Positions 25,838 through 34,797 of a stretch of 64,000 bases of DNA are shown one piece after another (within the stretch, counting starts at the first letter, position 1; each line of letters starts with the position of its first letter). Where the stretch lies: assembly GCF_009923995.1 (NCBI RefSeq), contig NZ_RFSK01000020.1:27899-91898 (forward strand), written 5' to 3'. A program made the translations under genes and the position numbers. The notes under the pieces were generated by a model. The model saw nothing but the letters and a program-made list of their open reading frames with translations. It was not told the origin of the DNA and did not search any database. This DNA is from Janthinobacterium sp. (GTDB lineage: Bacteria > Pseudomonadota > Gammaproteobacteria > Burkholderiales > Burkholderiaceae_D).

Positions 25838-26707
25838 TTAACCTTTGACTGCGCCTGCGGTCAGACCGCGCACAAAATAACGGCCTGCGACCAGATAGAC
25901 CAGCAGGGTCGGCAGCGCGGCAATCACCGCGGCCGCCATGTTGACGTTGTATTCCTTCACGCCCGTGGACGTGTTGACCAGGTTGTTCAAGCCCACCGTG
26001 ATCGGCTGCGAATCGCCGCTGGCGAAGACAATCCCGAACAGGAAGTCGTTCCAGATCTGCGTGAATTGCCAGATGATGCAGACGACGAAAATCGGACCCG
26101 AAATCGGCAGCACGATCTTGCGGAAGATCAAGAAAAAGCCGGCGCCGTCGATGCGGGCCGCCTTGATCAGCTCTTCCGGCACGCCGATGTAATAGTTGCG
26201 GAAGAACAAGGTCGTGAAGGCGGTGCCGTACACCACGTGGACGAAGACGAGGCCCGTGGTGGTATTGGCCAGGCCGAATTCGCCCAGCAGGCGTGCCATC
26301 GGCAGGATCACCACCTGGAACGGGATGAAGCAGCCCACCAGCAAGGCGGCGAACAGGGCTTCGGAACCGCGGAAGCGCCAGTGCGCGAACACATAGCCAT
26401 TGAAGGCGCCCAGGAAGGTCGAGATCAGCACGGCGGGAATCACCATCTTGATCGAGTTCCAGAAGAACGGCTGCATGCCGTCGCAGGTGACGCCCGTGCA
26501 GGCCGAGGACCAGGCCTTGGCCCAGGAATCGAACTGCCACACGTGCGGTAGTGCCAGCAGGTTGCCGCTGCGGATCTCGTCGAGCGACTTGAACGACGTC
26601 GACAGGGTCACGTACAGGGGCACGATGTAGTACACCGCGAACAGAATCAGCAGCAGGTATACCACCACCCGTCCGAGGGTGAGGCGATTATTACGGGTAG
26701 GTGTCAT
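25838..26707 (-). CDS. gtsC: Sugar ABC importer, inner-membrane permease (MalG type)
   Basis: 289 residues with six predicted membrane segments. The EAA loop that contacts the ATPase is ELIKAARIDGAGFFLIFRKIVLPISGP (in parts). The N-terminal TLGRVVVYLLLILFAVYYIVPLYVTLSTSFK is typical of MalG-like subunits. Its start overlaps the stop of the other permease by 4 bp (ATGA). Part of the GtsABCD-like importer. Confidence 0.9.
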   Translation of the reverse strand: MTPTRNNRLTLGRVVVYLLLILFAVYYIVPLYVTLSTSFKSLDEIRSGNLLALPHVWQFDSWAKAWSSACTGVTCDGMQPFFWNSIKMVIPAVLISTFLGAFNGYVFAHWRFRGSEALFAALLVGCFIPFQVVILPMARLLGEFGLANTTTGLVFVHVVYGTAFTTLFFRNYYIGVPEELIKAARIDGAGFFLIFRKIVLPISGPIFVVCIIWQFTQIWNDFLFGIVFASGDSQPITVGLNNLVNTSTGVKEYNVNMAAAVIAALPTLLVYLVAGRYFVRGLTAGAVKG

Positions 26708-27588
26708 CTCATCGCCTTTGCGCTGCGCGTTTCCAGGTACATCAGCGGCACGAGCACGGCCACGATGGTGGCCAGCATCATCATTGCCGATGCCGAGCCC
26801 AGGCCCAGCTGGCCGCGGGTGAAGGAAAACTGGTACATGAAGATGGCCGGCACGGACGACGAGTTGCCAGGTCCGCCAGCCGTCAATGCGATGACCAGAT
26901 CGAAGCTCTTGATGGCGATATGCGCCAGGATCAGCAGCACGCTGAAGAACACGGGCCGCATGGCGGGAATCACGATGCGCCAGTAGATCGTCGGCAGGGA
27001 TGCGCCGTCGACTTGCGCCGCCTTGATGATCTCGTCATCGATGCCGCGCAGGCCGGCCAGGAACAGGGCCATGACGAAGCCGGACGACTGCCACACGCCG
27101 GCGATCACCACCGTGTAGATGGCCATGTCGGAGTTCACCAGCCAGTCGAAGGTAAACGAGGTCCAGCCCCAGTCGTGCATGACTTTTTCCAGCCCCAGGC
27201 TGGGATTGAGCATCCATTTCCAGGCCGTGCCGGTGACGATGAAGGACAGCGCCATCGGATACAGGTAGATGGCGCGCAGCGCGCCTTCGGCGCGGATTTT
27301 CTGGTCCAGCAGGATGGCCAGGAACAGGCCGATGGCGATGCTGCAACCGATGAACAGGACACCGAAGATGCCCAGGTTCTTGAGCGAGGTCCACCAGCGC
27401 TCGTTATCGAACAGCTCGATGTATTGCACCAGGCCGGCGAACTCGTAGTTCGGCATCAGCCGCGATTCGGTCAGCGACAGCCAACCGGTCAAAAAGATAA
27501 AACCATAGACGAAGATCAGGCTGGCGATGAGCGTAGGGCCCAGCACCATCTGTGGTATCCATCGGTCGAAATGCTTGCGTAAGGACAT
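26704..27588 (-). CDS. gtsB: Sugar ABC importer, inner-membrane permease (MalF type)
   Basis: 294 residues from the ATG at 27588; an in-frame extension of 28 residues is arginine-rich, covers the intergenic stem-loop and is rejected. Six membrane segments and the EAA loop DEIIKAAQVDGASLPTIYWRIVIPAMRP (in parts) are present. It pairs with the MalG-type subunit to form the channel. A 128-bp gap with stem-loops separates it from the binding-protein gene upstream. Confidence 0.9.
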   Translation of the reverse strand: MSLRKHFDRWIPQMVLGPTLIASLIFVYGFIFLTGWLSLTESRLMPNYEFAGLVQYIELFDNERWWTSLKNLGIFGVLFIGCSIAIGLFLAILLDQKIRAEGALRAIYLYPMALSFIVTGTAWKWMLNPSLGLEKVMHDWGWTSFTFDWLVNSDMAIYTVVIAGVWQSSGFVMALFLAGLRGIDDEIIKAAQVDGASLPTIYWRIVIPAMRPVFFSVLLILAHIAIKSFDLVIALTAGGPGNSSSVPAIFMYQFSFTRGQLGLGSASAMMMLATIVAVLVPLMYLETRSAKAMR

Positions 27589-27665
27589 AGGACAGCCGTA
27601 GAAGTAGAACGGTGAGTGGCGCCGGCATGACCGGCGACCGCCAAGCTGCAGCAAGGCGCCGCGAT

Positions 27666-27697
27666 GGCGCACGTGTAGGGGGAGTTACACATGCGCC
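27666..27697 (-). other. Stem-loop between sugar binding-protein and permease genes
   Basis: Arms of 12 bp (one mismatch), GGCGCACGTGTA and TACACATGCGCC, enclose an 8-base loop. A smaller perfect 6-bp hairpin lies at 27620-27636. Neither has a T-run. Placement after the binding-protein gene suggests mRNA protection and higher yield of that protein, as in the inositol operon. Confidence 0.55.
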
Positions 27698-27716
27698 AGC
27701 GGGCGCCCCGTGCCGA

Positions 27717-28970
27717 TTACTTCACTTTTGCCGCTTTGGCCAGCTCGGCAACCGCATCTTTCGAGCTCATGTTGGTGTTCATGAACTTGGCGACGACGTC
27801 GAAAATCGCGCCTTGCGTGGCCGATGGCAGGGCCATGCCGTGGGCGAACGACGGCACCAGGCCGCCGGTCTTGTTGGTCGCGTCCATGTCATCCATCGAC
27901 TTGATCGCGCAAGCGTCGAACTTGTCGCGCGAAACGCCCGAACGCACGGGGATGGAACCCTTGTTCAGGTTGAAGATCGACTGGAACTTCGGATTCATGA
28001 TGGCGTTGGCCAGGGCGATCTGCCCTTTCTTCGCATTCGCATCCTTTTGCGTGAACATGGCAAACGAATCGATGTTGAAGGTGTAGGCCTTGTCCGTACC
28101 AGGAGCGGCCACGCACAGGTAGTCCTTGCCCGGCACCTTGCCGGCAGCCGTGAACTCGCCCTTGGCCCAGTCGCCCATGAACTGGAAGCCTGCCTTGTTG
28201 TTGATGACCATGGCGGTCGCCAGGTTCCAGTCGCGGCCTGCCGCATCCTTGTCGATGTAGGTCTTGACCTTGCCCAGGGTGTCGAACACCTTGAGCATGG
28301 TCGGGCCGGTCAATTCCTTCTGGTCCAGCTTCAGGATGGCCTTCTTGTAGAACTCCGTGCCGCCCACGCCCAGCGCGACCGATTCAAACACGGTGGCGTC
28401 CTGCCATGGCTGGCCGCCGTGGGCAATCGCGATGCCGCCCGATTTCTTGATCTTTTCAGCCGCTTCGAAGAAGGCTGGCCAGGTGGTTGGCGTGGCGGTC
28501 ACGCCGGCTTTTTTCAGCACTTCCGGGTTGACCCACATCCAGTTGACGCGGTGGACGTTGACTGGCGCGGCAACGTAGTGGCCCTTGTACTTCATGATGT
28601 CGGCGACGACTTTCGGCAGCACGGCATCCCATTTGCCTGGAATGGCAGCATCATCGATATTGGCCAGCACGCCTTCCGCGCCCCACTCCTGGATCGACGG
28701 ACCCTTGATCTGCGCGGCCGTTGGCGGATTGCCGGAAATGACGCGGGTTTTCAGTGCGGTCGCGGCGTTTTCGCCTGCGCCGCCAGCCACGGCAAAGTCT
28801 TTCCAGCCATAGCCGCTTTCTTTCACGATTTGCTGCAACTGGCCCACGGACTTGGCTTCGCCGCCGGACGTCCAGTAGTGCAGCACTTCCACGTCGGTCG
28901 CGAAGGCGCTGCCGGCGAATGCGAGGGTGGTCAATGCGGCCAGTTGGGTAATCTTGAATTTCAGTTTCAT
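27717..28970 (-). CDS. gtsA: Periplasmic sugar-binding protein of ABC importer (GtsA-like)
   Basis: 417 residues with a signal peptide (MKLKFKITQLAALTTLAFA, cleavage after SAFA). EVLHYWTSGGEAKSVGQL, AGNPP-like ISGNPPTAAQIKGPSIQEWG and WMWVNPEVLKKAGV match glucose/mannose-binding GtsA proteins of Pseudomonas. The ATG at 28970 is preferred over a GTG two codons upstream because AAGGA is then 8 bases away. The first gene of the importer operon; porin, glucokinase, sugar kinase and isomerase genes nearby point to hexose use. Confidence 0.9.
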   Translation of the reverse strand: MKLKFKITQLAALTTLAFAGSAFATDVEVLHYWTSGGEAKSVGQLQQIVKESGYGWKDFAVAGGAGENAATALKTRVISGNPPTAAQIKGPSIQEWGAEGVLANIDDAAIPGKWDAVLPKVVADIMKYKGHYVAAPVNVHRVNWMWVNPEVLKKAGVTATPTTWPAFFEAAEKIKKSGGIAIAHGGQPWQDATVFESVALGVGGTEFYKKAILKLDQKELTGPTMLKVFDTLGKVKTYIDKDAAGRDWNLATAMVINNKAGFQFMGDWAKGEFTAAGKVPGKDYLCVAAPGTDKAYTFNIDSFAMFTQKDANAKKGQIALANAIMNPKFQSIFNLNKGSIPVRSGVSRDKFDACAIKSMDDMDATNKTGGLVPSFAHGMALPSATQGAIFDVVAKFMNTNMSSKDAVAELAKAAKVK

Positions 28971-29157
28971 CTCCACATTCCTTTTTTGATCAAGCTTTTA
29001 GGGGGCTTCGGCATACGGGGCCGAAAAAGGTGAAATGTGCGCCTGTGCCGGCGCTCTTGTGCTCAGACCCGCTTGCAAACGGGCATCATCTACAGTGAAA
29101 AGACGGCGCCGTGATCCATGACATGACTACATTGCATTTATATCACGGGACGGCGCC

Positions 29158-29181
29158 AAAAACGCATCCGCGAAGGATGCG
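29158..29181 (-). terminator. Intrinsic terminator of the porin gene
   Basis: On the minus strand a perfect 7-bp stem (CGCATCC / GGATGCG, 5-base loop) is followed directly by TTTTT. It lies 34 bp past the porin stop codon and separates the porin gene from the importer operon promoter. Confidence 0.75.
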
Positions 29182-29214
29182 CCAGGTTGATCTAGACTTA
29201 CAACGCCGGCTAAA

Positions 29215-30513
29215 TTAGAACCAAGTTTCCACTTGGAAACCATACGACGTGCCGCTGGTATTGTTGTTGTAGATCGGGCCGCCGTTGTTGGACGCGTTGA
29301 CCGAGGCGGTGGCCGCATCGTTCCACTTGCCGTACGTCACGAAAGCGCGCAGCTCGGGACGCGACCACAGGCCAGGACCGGCCGAGATCGTCGGCGCGAT
29401 GGTCAGCTTGGTCAGGCGCTTGGCCGGCAGGCCGCCGGCTTGCGTCACGCGGTCCGTGCCCAGTTCGCCCACCAGCTTGAAGTTGTTGGTGAAGGCGTAG
29501 ACGGGACGCACGCCCACCGAGGTCCAGGTCGAAGAACCGGTGGCGTTGGACTCATCTTTTTGCCACAGGGCAACGAATTCCATGCCGAAGTTTTCCATCG
29601 GCTGGATCGCCATGTCATTGAAGACGCGGGTGCGCTTGCGGTCCGAACCGAAAGCCGTGTTGCCCGAGGCGCCGAACTGGCCGTTGCCGTCGCCGCCGAT
29701 ACCAGGGCCGACGCCGTACTGCACGCCGAAGGTATTGCCGCCGCCAAACACCTTGCCTTGACGGTGGAAGGCCGACAGTTGCCAGCCGTTATGTTTCGGG
29801 CCGTAGATGTCGTTATCCTTGCCTTCGGCCGTGATGATGGTGGCGGCCAGGTCCAGGGTGCCGTTTTCATTCACGGGAATTTCGCCGTAGATGAAGTTCT
29901 GGCGCACGGCCGAACGGGTGCCGAGGATGGCGCCCGTGACGGGATCGCGGGCATTGATGTCGTTATCCTTGAAGAAGGCGTACGAGAATTTGCCCGGGCC
30001 GGCGGGAATGCGGTCCAGGCCGGCACCCGTGCCGTTCATATTGATGTACTGCATATCCAGCATGTGGATGTCGGGACGGTAGTAGAAACGCTTGCCGACC
30101 CAGGCCGTGCCGCCGTTCAGGAAGTCGAGTCCCTGTGCTTCGACGTAGGCCTTGACGATGCCCAGCTTGTTGTCACCGAAATCGGAATTCGGCGCGTAGG
30201 CGTTGACCCAGATGGTGGCCAGGTAGTTCACGCCGCCGGACTTGGCGATGGACTTGGTGTAGCCGAACTCCGTGTAGGCGTCGCACTCATTGCCCAGACG
30301 GTATTTCATGGTATTGCCGCCCAGACCGAAACAGCCTTGTGAGCCGCCATCGCCCGAGGTATTGCTGCCGGCGCCAGCGCGCAGGTAGCCGTGGAAGCCT
30401 TCGGAGTCGGATGGGTACATGGGGTCGGCAGCTGCGGAACCGCTGGCGATGGCTAAGACGATGGCAGCAGGCAGTGTCTTCAACACAGCCTTCAACATGT
30501 TGCGATGCAGCAT
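29215..30513 (-). CDS. LamB-like carbohydrate outer-membrane porin
   Basis: 432 residues. A signal peptide is followed by the maltoporin N-terminal pattern GFHGYLRAGAGSNTSGDGGSQ (in parts) with CFGLGG and KYRLGNECDAYTEFGY, and the chain ends in Phe after SYGFQVETW, the usual signal for outer-membrane insertion. LamB-family porins are 18-stranded sugar channels. GAGGAG lies 7 bases before the ATG. It is transcribed in the same direction as the gts importer but has its own terminator. It probably supplies that importer; the sugar is unknown. Confidence 0.9.
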   Translation of the reverse strand: MLHRNMLKAVLKTLPAAIVLAIASGSAAADPMYPSDSEGFHGYLRAGAGSNTSGDGGSQGCFGLGGNTMKYRLGNECDAYTEFGYTKSIAKSGGVNYLATIWVNAYAPNSDFGDNKLGIVKAYVEAQGLDFLNGGTAWVGKRFYYRPDIHMLDMQYINMNGTGAGLDRIPAGPGKFSYAFFKDNDINARDPVTGAILGTRSAVRQNFIYGEIPVNENGTLDLAATIITAEGKDNDIYGPKHNGWQLSAFHRQGKVFGGGNTFGVQYGVGPGIGGDGNGQFGASGNTAFGSDRKRTRVFNDMAIQPMENFGMEFVALWQKDESNATGSSTWTSVGVRPVYAFTNNFKLVGELGTDRVTQAGGLPAKRLTKLTIAPTISAGPGLWSRPELRAFVTYGKWNDAATASVNASNNGGPIYNNNTSGTSYGFQVETWF

Positions 30514-30860
30514 GGTAAGTCTCCTCAGTAGTTATTTTTTATCTAGTCATTCGTGGCCGAATGTACTGGCCAGAATTCTTTCCAGCAGGGACATAGTAAC
30601 TATACTACGAACAAATATCAACATATTATGTTGTAATCCTACGACTACTCTGCGACACTTTATTGGCGCTCTTATTTGCCGTCTGCCTGCCCCGCTTTTG
30701 CAGCGTGGCGCGTCCGTTTTTTGACGCCACGCATGCGCATCTGCAAGACCGGGCTGCATTTTTCGGCACGCGGGACGTATACGAATTAAAATCCTTGGTT
30801 TTTGCCCATAACGACAGTGCGCCGCCACGACAGCGCACGCATACGAGATAAAGCACCGCC
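30514..30860. promoter_or_regulatory. Divergent control region, porin versus glucokinase-HexR
   Basis: 347 bp without a convincing gene. The half next to the porin is AT-rich and holds two imperfect dyads around 30595-30609 (AGTAACTATACTACG) and 30632-30646 (TGTAATCCTACGACT), each partly like HexR sites of the TGTA...TACA kind. Neither is strong enough to call as an operator. The half next to the glucokinase gene shows nothing recognisable beyond a possible promoter. Confidence 0.4.
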
Positions 30861-32774
30861 ATGAAAATTGATGAAAAAATGGAAGTAGCAGGCAGCGACC
30901 CGGCGGAGCGCTTCACTGACGGGCCGCGCCTGCTGGCCGACATCGGCGGCACCAATGCCCGTTTCGTGCTCGAGACGCGCCAGGGCCACCTGGAGGCCGT
31001 GGCCGTGCTGCCCTGCGACGACTACGCCTCGCTGCTCGACGCCATCACCGCCTACATGGACAGCAGCGATGCGCGCGCGGCCGGCTCGGCGCGCGTGCGC
31101 CACGCCGCCATCGCGATTGCCAACCCCATCGACGACGACACCATCCGCATGATGAACCACCACTGGTTCTTCTCGATCGAAGCCATGCGCGACGCGCTGG
31201 GCCTCGACACCCTGCTGGTGGTAAACGACTTCACGGCGCTGGCCATGGCCTTGCCCTACCTGCGGCCGGACCAGCGCCAGCAGATCGGCGGCGGCATGGC
31301 GCGCGCCGACAGCGTCATCGGCCTGCTCGGTTCGGGCACGGGCCTGGGCGTATCCGGCATGATCCCGGCGGAAGACCGCTGGATCGCGCTGGGCAGCGAA
31401 GGCGGCCATGTCAGCTTCGCCCCCTGCGACCAGCGCGAGATGGACGTGCTGTCCTTCGCCTGGCGCGAACTGTCGCACGTCTCGGCCGAGCGCCTCGCTT
31501 CCGGCCGCGGGCTGGAACTGATCTACCGCGCCCTGTCCGAACGCGCCGGCCATCCCGACGCCCTGCCCTTGCCGGCGGCCGAAATCACCAGCCGCGCCCT
31601 GGCCAACGAATGCGACGTGTGCATCGAGGCCGTGGACTGCTTCTGCGCCATCCTCGGCTCCATCGCGGGCAACGTGGCCATGACCCTGGGCGCGCTGGGC
31701 GGCATCTATATCGGCGGCGGCATCGTGCCGCGCCTGGGCCCCTTGTTCGAGCAGTCGCAGTTCCGCGCCCGTTTCGAGCAGAAGGGCCGCCTGAACGAAT
31801 ACCTGGCGCAGATTCCCACCTTTCTGATCACGGCCGAACTGCCGACCTTCCTGGGCATCGCCGCCATCCTGGCGCAAAAGCTCAAGCGCGCCCATTCCGG
31901 CGCGCCCGTGCTCGAATCCGTGCGCCAGGCGCGCGGGCGCATGAGCCCTTCCGAATGCAAGGTGGCCGACTGGGTACTGAAGGAACCGAACGCTATGCTG
32001 ACCCTGCCCATCGCGGAAATCGCCCAGCGCGTCGGCGTGAGCCAGCCCACGGTGATGCGCTTCTGTCGCTCGATCGGCGTGCAGGGCCTGGCAGATTTCA
32101 AGCTGAAGCTGGCATCCGGCCTGACGGGCGGCGCCATCACGGTGGCCCACTGCCACGTGGAGATCTCGGATTCCGACGCCGAACTGGCGCGCAAGGTGCT
32201 GGGCAATAACGCCTCGGCCGCGCTGGCCCTGCGCGACATGCTCGACGTGAAGGCCCTGACGGCCGCCATCGAACTGCTGCGCAGCGCGCAGCGCGTGGAA
32301 TTGCTGGCCGTCGGCAGCGCCCGCGTGGTGGCCGACGACATGCAGCAGAAACTGCTCAACCTGGGCATCGTCAGCAGCTTCTTCGCCGACCCGCAGGCGC
32401 AGGAAATGAGCGCCGCCATGCTGAAACCGGGCGACGTGGCGCTGGTCATTTCCCGCTCGGGCGCCCTGCCCGACCTGCTGCGCACCGTGAAAGTGGCGCA
32501 GGGCTGCGGCGCGCGCGTGCTGGCCATCACGGCCAGCGGCTCGCCGCTGGCCAAGGTGGCCGACGTGCTGCTGACCCTGAACCACCCGGAAGGCAACCTC
32601 AATTTCGTGCCCATGATCGTGCGCCTGCTGCAGCTGATGATGCTCGATATCCTGTCCGTCGGCCTGGCGCGGCGCGATACGGCGCAGCGCACCAGCGCGG
32701 CCGAACTGGAAGAGGGACAGTTGCACGGCATGCGCATCAGCGGCAAGCTGAAATTCGGTGGCCACCTCGAATAA
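30861..32774 (+). CDS. glk: Fused glucokinase / HexR-type transcriptional regulator
   Basis: 637 residues. Residues 20 to about 345 are a bacterial glucokinase (LLADIGGTNARFVLE phosphate motif, VVNDFTALAMALP, GSGTGLGVSG, GSEGGHVSFAP), which phosphorylates glucose with ATP. From about 350 onward is an RpiR/HexR regulator: a helix-turn-helix (IAEIAQRVGVSQPTVMRFCR) and a SIS domain (VELLAVGSARVVADDMQQKL) that in HexR binds 2-keto-3-deoxy-6-phosphogluconate. The same fusion is known from Burkholderia and relatives. It couples glucose phosphorylation to control of central sugar genes. The stop overlaps the next gene by 17 bp. Confidence 0.93.
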   Translation: MKIDEKMEVAGSDPAERFTDGPRLLADIGGTNARFVLETRQGHLEAVAVLPCDDYASLLDAITAYMDSSDARAAGSARVRHAAIAIANPIDDDTIRMMNHHWFFSIEAMRDALGLDTLLVVNDFTALAMALPYLRPDQRQQIGGGMARADSVIGLLGSGTGLGVSGMIPAEDRWIALGSEGGHVSFAPCDQREMDVLSFAWRELSHVSAERLASGRGLELIYRALSERAGHPDALPLPAAEITSRALANECDVCIEAVDCFCAILGSIAGNVAMTLGALGGIYIGGGIVPRLGPLFEQSQFRARFEQKGRLNEYLAQIPTFLITAELPTFLGIAAILAQKLKRAHSGAPVLESVRQARGRMSPSECKVADWVLKEPNAMLTLPIAEIAQRVGVSQPTVMRFCRSIGVQGLADFKLKLASGLTGGAITVAHCHVEISDSDAELARKVLGNNASAALALRDMLDVKALTAAIELLRSAQRVELLAVGSARVVADDMQQKLLNLGIVSSFFADPQAQEMSAAMLKPGDVALVISRSGALPDLLRTVKVAQGCGARVLAITASGSPLAKVADVLLTLNHPEGNLNFVPMIVRLLQLMMLDILSVGLARRDTAQRTSAAELEEGQLHGMRISGKLKFGGHLE

Positions 32775-33837
32775 GGCGGCGCCGGCCGCCCTGGACACGA
32801 GCAGCGGCGCCACCGTGCACGACGTGGCGCGCCTGGCCGGCGTGTCGGCCATGACGGTGTCGCGCGTCATCAACGGGCGCGCCAGCGTCAGCGCCGCCAC
32901 GCGCGGCAAGGTCGAGGCCGCGATCGCCAGCCTGCACTACCAGCCGAATCTGGCGGCGCGCGCGGCGCGCACGGGCACCCTGCGCATCGGCCTGTTGTAC
33001 AGCAACCCCAGCGCCGCCTTCCTCAGCGAATTTCTGGTCGGCGCCATGGACCAGTGCCGCCAGGGCGGCGGCCAGCTGCTGCTGGAGCGCTGCGGCGACC
33101 TGGCCAGCCAGCGCGCCGCCATCGGCTGCCTGGTGGCGGCCGGCGTGGACGGCATCCTCGTGCCGCCGCCCCTGTGCGATTCGCCGCAGGTGCTGGCGCA
33201 GCTGAACCAGATGGGCATCCCCGCCATCGCCGTGGCCACGGCGCGGCCCTCGCCGGACGTCTCGGCCGTGCGCATCGACGACTACGAGGGCGCGCTGGCC
33301 ATGATGCGCCACCTGCTCGCGCTGGGCCACCGCGACATCGGCTTCATCGAGGGCGACCCGGCCCATACGCCCGCCCTGCTGCGCCGCCAGGCCTACGACG
33401 ACGCCATGCGGGACGCAGGCTTGCAGGTGCGGCCAGAGCGCGTGGCGCAAGGCTATTTCACCTACCGTTCGGGACTCGACGCGGCGCGCCAGCTGCTGGC
33501 CGCAGCGACCCTGCCCAGCGCCATCTTCGCCAGCAATGACGACATGGCCGCCGCCACCCTGGCCGTGGCGCACGGCATGGGCTTGCAGGTGCCGCTGGCA
33601 TTGAGCGTGTGCGGCTTCGACGACACGCCCGTCGCCACCACCGTGTGGCCCGAGCTGAGCACCATCCACCAGCCCATCGCCGACATGGCGCGCGCCGCCG
33701 TCACCCTGGTGATCGACGAGATCCGCCAGCGCCGCGCGGGAGAACTGGCGCCCGCCACGCATCACCTGATGCCGTTTACCCTGATGACGCGGGCATCGAC
33801 GGGACCCGTTGCGCGGGATCAGCCCCGCCGGGCCTGA
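32758..33837 (+). CDS. LacI-family transcriptional regulator
   Basis: 359 residues from a GTG at 32758 that lies inside the end of the glk-hexR gene, so the two are translationally coupled. The LacI helix-turn-helix and hinge are clear (TVHDVARLAGVSAMTVSRVI, NGRASVSAATRGKVEAAI), followed by a periplasmic-binding-protein-like sugar domain (LRIGLLYSNPSAAFLSEFL, GVDGILVPPP, AIFASNDDMAAATLAVAHG). A perfect LacI-type operator lies upstream of the isomerase-kinase operon at 36023-36040 and is the best candidate target. Confidence 0.9.
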   Translation: MATSNKAAPAALDTSSGATVHDVARLAGVSAMTVSRVINGRASVSAATRGKVEAAIASLHYQPNLAARAARTGTLRIGLLYSNPSAAFLSEFLVGAMDQCRQGGGQLLLERCGDLASQRAAIGCLVAAGVDGILVPPPLCDSPQVLAQLNQMGIPAIAVATARPSPDVSAVRIDDYEGALAMMRHLLALGHRDIGFIEGDPAHTPALLRRQAYDDAMRDAGLQVRPERVAQGYFTYRSGLDAARQLLAAATLPSAIFASNDDMAAATLAVAHGMGLQVPLALSVCGFDDTPVATTVWPELSTIHQPIADMARAAVTLVIDEIRQRRAGELAPATHHLMPFTLMTRASTGPVARDQPRRA

Positions 33838-33864
33838 TCCCGGCGGCTCGCTGGACTACTGCAG

Positions 33865-34797
33865 CTAGCGCACCACCGTGCGCGCCGCCAGCGACTCCAC
33901 CAGCGCCACGGACGGCGGCGAGCCGCCGGCGGCCAGGCAGGCGCCCGCCCCGGCCGCCACGGCGAAGCGCAAGTGCTCGCCCCAGTCCGCGTCAGGCCGG
34001 TACATCAGGCTGTACAGCAAGCCGCCGATGCTGGCGTCGCCCGCGCCGACGGAATCGACCACCTCGATCTGCGGCGGTGCCGCCTGCCATGTCTGCTCGC
34101 CCCGGTACAGGGCCGCGCCCTGCGCGCCGCACGTATACAAATAGGTGGCCTGCGGGTTCCAGCCGCGCAGGGTGGCGAATGCGCTGTTGATATCGTCGTG
34201 GCGGAACAGGCCCGCCAGGTCTTCATCGGACACCTTCACCACGTCGGCCAGCTGCGTCATGCGGTGCAGGGTGGCGTCGTAGCGTTCATCCATCATGACG
34301 CGGAAGTTCGGGTCGTAGCTGATCTTCACGCCGGCCGCCTTGAGTTCCTGCGCCAGCGCCACCAGCTTGCCCGCCAGCGGTTCGCGCGCCAGGCTGATGC
34401 CGCCGAAATGCACCCATTGCGCCCCCGCCATCCAGCCTTCCGGCAGCAGGGCCGCGTCGAAATGCAGGTCGGCGCTGTCGTCACCGATGAAATAATAGGT
34501 GGGCGGATGCAGTTCGTGCACGATGGCCAGCAGGGGCGACTTCGCATGGCGCTGCAAGAAACGCATGTCCAGCCCCGCCACGTCGGTCGCCTGCGCCAGC
34601 GCGTCGCCGAACACGTCCAGGCTGACGGCGCCCGCAAAGGCGCTGGGCACGCCCAGGCGCGCCATCACGCGCGCCACGTTCCAGGTCGAGCCGCCCACCT
34701 GGCTGCTCCATTCATCGGCGCCCGTGCGCAGCATGTCCGTCAGCGCCTCGCCGGCGGAGACGAAACGGGGGAAAGAGGGAAAAGCGGCGGCGCTCAT
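33865..34797 (-). CDS. PfkB-family sugar kinase (fructokinase-like)
   Basis: 310 residues. The ribokinase fold is shown by GEALTDML, QVGGSTWNVARVMARLG (sugar-binding Gly-Gly), KVSDEDLAGLF and the catalytic VDSVGAGDAS near residue 250; the usual final Phe of the GAGDAF motif is Ser here. The ATG overlaps the stop of the AGE-family gene (ATGA), so the two form an operon. If the isomerase makes fructose from mannose, this kinase would give fructose 6-phosphate. Convergent with the LacI gene, 27 bp apart. Confidence 0.88.
   Translation of the reverse strand: MSAAAFPSFPRFVSAGEALTDMLRTGADEWSSQVGGSTWNVARVMARLGVPSAFAGAVSLDVFGDALAQATDVAGLDMRFLQRHAKSPLLAIVHELHPPTYYFIGDDSADLHFDAALLPEGWMAGAQWVHFGGISLAREPLAGKLVALAQELKAAGVKISYDPNFRVMMDERYDATLHRMTQLADVVKVSDEDLAGLFRHDDINSAFATLRGWNPQATYLYTCGAQGAALYRGEQTWQAAPPQIEVVDSVGAGDASIGGLLYSLMYRPDADWGEHLRFAVAAGAGACLAAGGSPPSVALVESLAARTVVR

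Noticed and set aside
29007..29025. Small hairpin TTCGGC / GCCGAA upstream of the importer operon as a terminator
   Set aside because: On the minus strand it has T residues before rather than after the stem, and it lies upstream of the start codon of the binding-protein gene.
29103..29156. GGCGCCGTGAT ... ATCACG ... CGGCGCC symmetry as an importer-operon operator
   Set aside because: The halves are interrupted by a 3-base insertion on one side and separated by about 30 bases, so no clear dimer site can be defined.
30786..32909. A 707-codon minus-strand open frame opposite glk-hexR
   Set aside because: The plus strand encodes complete glucokinase and HexR motifs; the antisense product is low-complexity and has no ribosome binding site.
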